Origin: Pseudomonadota bacterium
Lineage (GTDB): Bacteria > Pseudomonadota > Alphaproteobacteria > Acetobacterales > Acetobacteraceae
Direction of reading: 5' to 3'
Assembly (NCBI GenBank): GCA_021798375.1
Contig: JAJZHU010000086.1
Coordinates: 1 to 8,695, forward strand
DNA: 8,695 nt
In this document: positions 5,824 through 8,695 of the stretch, one piece after another
Position numbering within the stretch: position 1 is the stretch's first letter
Layout: each line of letters starts with the position of its first letter
Notes under the pieces: generated by a model
The model's database searches: none
Told to the model about the DNA's origin: nothing
What the model saw: only the letters and a program-made list of their open reading frames with translations
Program-made: the position numbers and the translations under genes

Positions 5824-7656
5824 TCAGGGCTTAACAGCTTTTGCCAAAGAAACCGTATCCACGCTGGCCAATTTCGCCCGCAACCGCGCCGCCGCCACCG
5901 CCGAAGGATCGAGCGACAAGGCGAATTGCCATTGATAGCGCGCCTCCAAATGCCGCCCCACGGCCTCATAGGCATCGCCCAGGTGGGTGTTCACATCGGG
6001 ATCCTCGGGATCCATCTGCACCGCCGTTTCCAGCGTGCGCACCGCGTCCTTCACGTCGCCCTGGCGGAATTCCACCCATCCCAGACTATCCAAAATGGCC
6101 CCGTCGCCCGGCGACAATTTCACCGCGCGTTCGAGCAATTCCCGCGCCTCGGGCAAGTTGCGATTCTGATCCGCCCATGAGTAACCCAAATAATTCAACA
6201 GGCTGGGCTGATCCGGCGCCAGGCGCAATGCATGTTGCAAATCCGCCTCGGCCGCCGGCCAATTGCCGCTGTCTTGCGACGCCACCGCGCGATCGAACAG
6301 CAGCGCCCAATCCTGCGGCCCCAACTGTCCGCGCCGCTCAAGTGCCTGATCATAGGCGGCCACCGCGTCGGCCGACCGCCCGCGTTCGCGATCGATGTCG
6401 CCCATCACCTCGAACGCCTCGGCATGGTCGGGGTAATCCTTGGCCAACCCCTGTAGCAATGCCAATGCCTGATCGGTCTCGCCAAGTTGATCCAGCACCA
6501 TCGCCCGCACCAACCGCACTTGCGGGTCCAACGCATCGTCGGCCGCCACCGGCGCCAATATGTCTCGCGCCTGCGCAAACCGCCCGGCACGCTGGTCTTC
6601 CTGCGCCGCCACCAGCCGCGCATCGGTCAGATCGGGCCGCAACGTCACCGCCATCTGCAAAAACACCTGCGACAGTTCCATCCCCGCTTGCGCATTGGCC
6701 GATTGGTTCACGTTGCCAGCCGAATCATTGCCCGAATCATTGCCCGAATCATTGCCCGAACCATTGGCATTCGCACCGTTGTTCAACTCGATCGCCACCG
6801 CCAGCAGAAACTCCGCCACCCCATCTCGCGGCGTGGCGACCAACGGCTTTGATACCCCCGCCAACAGTCGCGGCAACGCCATGCTGTCCTGCGGCACACC
6901 AGCCAGAAGATCGGTCAACATGCCGCGCGCCGTGTTCACCTGACCGGAACGCGCCAAAAAGCTGGCCTGCGCCAAGGCAAAGCGCAAACTCACCTGAGAA
7001 CTTTGATTCTGCGCCACCCGGTATAATTCCGCGGCATCGGCCATCCGGCCGGCCCGATCGGCGATAAAGGCCGCTTGCAGCAAATAAATCCCCGCCAGCG
7101 ACGACCCATTCGCCGCCTGCTGCAACTCGTGGATCGCCGCCAAATTCCGTCCCGCACCGGCATCGCACCAAGCCTGCAACACTGGCCGCAGCAACGGGAA
7201 TGGTCCCAGGTTCGGCAGCTTGGCATAATCCCGCGCCGCCTGATCCCACTGCCCCGCGATCAATGCCTGATTGGCCACTTCCATCATCGCCAACCCATTG
7301 TGCGGCAACATTTTCGCCACGCGCAACGTATCGGCGCCGCCGCTCAACGCCAGCACTTCAAAGCCTTCGTTCAATGCATGAATATTGTGCGGATCGTGCG
7401 CCAGAACCGCCATGAAACTTTGCGCGGCAACATCGTAATCACCCATCGCCGCCGCCACATGCCCGACCAGGTAATCGGCGAAAACGCCGCTCACGCCCCC
7501 CTGCACCGCGGCCTGCGCGGGAAACCCGCACACAACCGCGAGAACGGCCGAGATCAGAGAAGCACGAATCATGGGGACACGAATCATGGGCACACGAATC
7601 ACGGGCACATGAAACTTGGAAACAGGGGGCAAAGCCAAAATCAACATCTTGCGCAT
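5824..7656 (-). CDS. Exported tetratricopeptide-repeat protein
   Basis: A 610-aa TPR protein, probably periplasmic, of unproven function; TPR arrays usually scaffold protein complexes. From ATG 7656, a basic n-region is followed by a hydrophobic segment (about 32-45) and an AQAA cleavage-like site near 50. Cys43 does not sit in a lipobox. TPR-like helices occur at about 55-122 and a clear run at about 343-597 (for example EARELLERAVKLSPGD and AVRTLETAVQMDPEDP). A low-complexity GNDS repeat lies at about 301-312. The frame stays open up to an ATG at 7800, but those 48 extra residues are not signal-like and overlap a strong hairpin and possible promoter. Starts at 7647, 7587 and 7572 are also possible, and none has a good ribosome site. 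It is the first gene of a cluster with ispE. An NlpI-like or cell-wall-complex role is only a possibility. Confidence 0.85.
   Translation of the reverse strand: MRKMLILALPPVSKFHVPVIRVPMIRVPMIRASLISAVLAVVCGFPAQAAVQGGVSGVFADYLVGHVAAAMGDYDVAAQSFMAVLAHDPHNIHALNEGFEVLALSGGADTLRVAKMLPHNGLAMMEVANQALIAGQWDQAARDYAKLPNLGPFPLLRPVLQAWCDAGAGRNLAAIHELQQAANGSSLAGIYLLQAAFIADRAGRMADAAELYRVAQNQSSQVSLRFALAQASFLARSGQVNTARGMLTDLLAGVPQDSMALPRLLAGVSKPLVATPRDGVAEFLLAVAIELNNGANANGSGNDSGNDSGNDSAGNVNQSANAQAGMELSQVFLQMAVTLRPDLTDARLVAAQEDQRAGRFAQARDILAPVAADDALDPQVRLVRAMVLDQLGETDQALALLQGLAKDYPDHAEAFEVMGDIDRERGRSADAVAAYDQALERRGQLGPQDWALLFDRAVASQDSGNWPAAEADLQHALRLAPDQPSLLNYLGYSWADQNRNLPEARELLERAVKLSPGDGAILDSLGWVEFRQGDVKDAVRTLETAVQMDPEDPDVNTHLGDAYEAVGRHLEARYQWQFALSLDPSAVAAARLRAKLASVDTVSLAKAVKP
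6721..6768 (-). repeat. 12-bp tandem repeat encoding GNDS units in the TPR gene
   Basis: On the plus strand CGAATCATTGCC is repeated exactly three times (6721-6756), followed by a degenerate fourth copy CGAACCATTGGC. Read on the coding strand it gives tandem Gly-Asn-Asp-Ser units in a flexible linker before the main TPR block. The unit is a multiple of three, so copy-number change by slippage would lengthen or shorten the linker without a frameshift. Confidence 0.93.
7564..7608 (-). repeat. 15-bp tandem repeat encoding VPMIR units in the signal-peptide n-region
   Basis: Three 15-bp copies on the plus strand (ACGAATCATGGGGAC, then ACGAATCATGGGCAC, then ACGAATCACGGGCAC) differ by one or two bases each. 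A fourth, weaker copy may lie at 7609-7623. Coding-strand translation is VPVIR-VPMIR-VPMIR just before the hydrophobic core of the signal peptide. Two copies contain an in-frame ATG (7587 and 7572) that could each act as an initiation codon. Confidence 0.92.
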
Positions 7657-7737
7657 GGAACGAGAATTAGCAGCGAACCCCAGGCAAGACCAGCCTGCCA
7701 AAGCATTTTCCGCCCGGCGCGGATCATAAGCCCCCGA

Positions 7738-7746
7738 ATCATACCA
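7738..7746 (-). promoter_or_regulatory. Possible extended -10 promoter for the TPR-ispE-tRNA cluster
   Basis: The minus strand reads TGGTATGAT, matching the extended -10 form TGnTATAAT at 8 of its 9 positions, and would start transcription about 75 nt before ATG 7656. No recognisable -35 lies at the usual distance, and the motif overlaps the end of a long hairpin, so it may be chance. Confidence 0.25.
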
Positions 7747-7800
7747 CCCGCCCGAAGCCTCGACCGCTGATCGGCGGTCAAAACCTCGGACGGGTGGCAT
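7741..7800 (-). other. 27-bp RNA hairpin between the beta-barrel gene and the TPR gene
   Basis: As minus-strand RNA, bases 7800-7774 pair without interruption to 7741-7767, leaving the hexaloop CGAUCA (7773-7768). Of 27 pairs, 21 are Watson-Crick and 6 are G-U (7798/7743, 7790/7751, 7785/7756, 7783/7758, 7782/7759, 7780/7761). On the opposite strand all six become A-C mismatches, so the structure belongs to minus-strand RNA. It lies 36 nt past the barrel gene stop and upstream of the TPR gene, with no U-tract after it. It could be a transcript-end or decay barrier, an attenuator-like leader element or a dispersed palindromic element. Confidence 0.75.
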
Positions 7801-7811
7801 TTAACTCGTCA

Positions 7812-7838
7812 AACCCTGCCCTTTCGGACAGACGGGTT
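7812..7838 (-). terminator. GAAA-tetraloop hairpin overlapping the beta-barrel gene stop codon
   Basis: Minus-strand RNA forms CUGUCC-GAAA-GGGCAG (7831-7816, one G-U pair), extended by AACC/GGUU across a 3-nt bulge. Only three U follow directly, so as an intrinsic terminator it is weak. Together with the 27-bp hairpin just downstream it may end or protect the barrel transcript. Confidence 0.35.
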
Positions 7839-8695
7839 AGAATTTATAGCGCACCGCTGCATTGACCATGTGCATGGTGGAATTCGGAACAAGTGTCCCC
7901 GGCATCAGCAAATCGGCGTACTGAGTCGCACCGGCGTTCTGAATCCAATCGCTGTAGGTAAAGCGCTCGAACGAGTAGCCGACTATCAGTGTCGCTTGCG
8001 GCGAGATGGTGTATTCGCCGCTGACGTCGATGGTGCTCAGCATCGATGTCACGTTTGGCATCGACTGCATGGCTAGGTTTGCCAAAGTAAGCTGGCTGGT
8101 GATGCCCGTGCCGATCAGCGCCCCACCATCGCCCAACGCATAGGCCGTATCACCATAAGACAGATGATAGTCGGCGCTGAGCTTCAATTTATCCGGGATC
8201 GCGGCCCAGTCCACATCCACCCCGGCAGTCTGCGTGTTATCCGTGGTCTTTGCCTGCCACGGCACATTGAAACCGGTCGTGGCCGCATTGCCGCTCGCAT
8301 AGATGCTCGCCTGGTCATTGTAGATCTGCTGATAGTTATAGTAGGCGTGGGCGTCGAGCGCCGGCGTTACCTGCCAATCCACGTCGGGCTCGATCGACAG
8401 ATTATGGTTATTGGTCAGGCCATATTGAGTGTCCGGATAATAATCGTTGGCATATTTGACCATCGCCGACAATCCGAGACCAGGCAGCGGCGACGCATCG
8501 ATTGTCGCTTTGATCTCGTCGTGAATACGCGAGGCTTCCATATAGATGACGGTGCCGGGCGCTTCGGGGCCGCAGTCGCCGTTAACGCCCACGCCACCCA
8601 CGCCGCAGCCCTGCGCGTTCCACCAGCCGTTGGTGTCATAGTTGCGGGCCGTGCGATTTTCATGCGCGACGCTCAGCGTGCCGAACACATTGTCA
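7837..8695 (-). CDS. MtrB/PioB-family outer-membrane beta-barrel, C-terminal part (cut by right edge)
   Basis: About 286 C-terminal residues of an outer-membrane barrel; the frame is open to the window edge, so the true start is outside (a GTG at 8688 is internal). Alternating polar/aromatic strands are spaced by loops, and the chain ends in VNAAVRYKF with a terminal Phe, the signal for outer-membrane assembly. Several stretches match my memory of the MtrB/PioB family: a KLKLSADYHLSYGD strand, an ALGDGG loop, LIVGYSFERFTYSDW, and the closing HMVNAAVRYKF. Family members form a pore around a decaheme cytochrome c (MtrA or PioA), passing electrons across the outer membrane for metal reduction or Fe(II) oxidation. 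A loop with two cysteines (GCGVGGVGVNGDCG) may form a disulfide. The N-terminal region, where some members carry a CXXC motif, is not in the window. A different porin family is possible but less likely. Confidence 0.8.
   Translation of the reverse strand, partial: DNVFGTLSVAHENRTARNYDTNGWWNAQGCGVGGVGVNGDCGPEAPGTVIYMEASRIHDEIKATIDASPLPGLGLSAMVKYANDYYPDTQYGLTNNHNLSIEPDVDWQVTPALDAHAYYNYQQIYNDQASIYASGNAATTGFNVPWQAKTTDNTQTAGVDVDWAAIPDKLKLSADYHLSYGDTAYALGDGGALIGTGITSQLTLANLAMQSMPNVTSMLSTIDVSGEYTISPQATLIVGYSFERFTYSDWIQNAGATQYADLLMPGTLVPNSTMHMVNAAVRYKF

Noticed and set aside
4880..5935. 351-codon plus-strand open frame crossing the tRNA and ispE
   Set aside because: It runs through a tRNA and is antisense to a well-supported ispE; composition is typical of a GC-rich shadow frame.
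6721..6768. CRISPR-like array
   Set aside because: The 12-bp units are contiguous with no spacers and lie in frame within the TPR coding sequence; it is a protein-coding tandem repeat.
5841..7067. 408-codon plus-strand frame opposite the TPR gene
   Set aside because: Pro/Arg/Ala-rich antisense shadow of TPR coding sequence, with no ribosome site or domain.
7657..7800. N-terminal extension of the TPR protein to ATG 7800
   Set aside because: The 48 residues are not signal-like and would place the export signal internally; the stretch overlaps the 27-bp hairpin and a promoter-like motif. The start at 7656 or later is preferred.

Overview
The window looks like chromosomal DNA of a GC-rich alphaproteobacterium. 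An acetic-acid-bacterium-like or other Rhodospirillales relative is my best guess, but that is inference only. It rests on GC-rich third codon positions, a gene order of TPR protein - ispE - tRNA-Gln, and a tRNA-Gln with a U1-A72 pair and A73 that fits Gln-tRNA made by transamidation. No phage, IS element, CRISPR array or plasmid backbone is visible. Most of the window is ordinary conserved chromosome; its right edge enters a locus suggesting extracellular electron transfer.

Layout, left to right. (1) A few codons of an unidentified plus-strand gene end at 46, followed by a textbook intrinsic terminator. (2) A minus-strand membrane diguanylate cyclase (periplasmic Cache-like sensor, HAMP, GGDEF with intact I-site) occupies about 269-1948. 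(3) Divergent from it, across about 175 bp, is a plus-strand DegP/DegQ-type periplasmic protease (2124-3584). (4) A bidirectional terminator separates the protease from a convergent minus-strand Old Yellow Enzyme ene-reductase (3642-4700). (5) A minus-strand cluster follows: an exported TPR-repeat protein (start about 7656), then ispE 5 nt after it, then tRNA-Gln(UUG) 18 nt after ispE. (6) At the right edge is the C-terminal part of an MtrB/PioB-family outer-membrane beta-barrel (minus strand, cut by the window end).

How the genes relate. DegP and the TPR protein are envelope proteins, and the cyclase is an envelope sensor that would make c-di-GMP. IspE supplies the MEP isoprenoid pathway, and its tRNA neighbour is probably processed from the same transcript. 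The MtrB/PioB barrel normally sheathes a multiheme cytochrome c that moves electrons across the outer membrane, so the most interesting partners (an MtrA/PioA-type decaheme cytochrome) would lie just beyond the right edge.

The most unusual structures are three. The first is a 27-bp hairpin between the barrel gene and the TPR gene that is fully paired only as minus-strand RNA. The second is a pair of in-frame tandem repeat arrays inside the TPR gene that share one core octamer. The third is an OYE homologue lacking two basic residues that contact the FMN phosphate in well-studied relatives. I did not find a convincing wholly new multi-gene system in the window.
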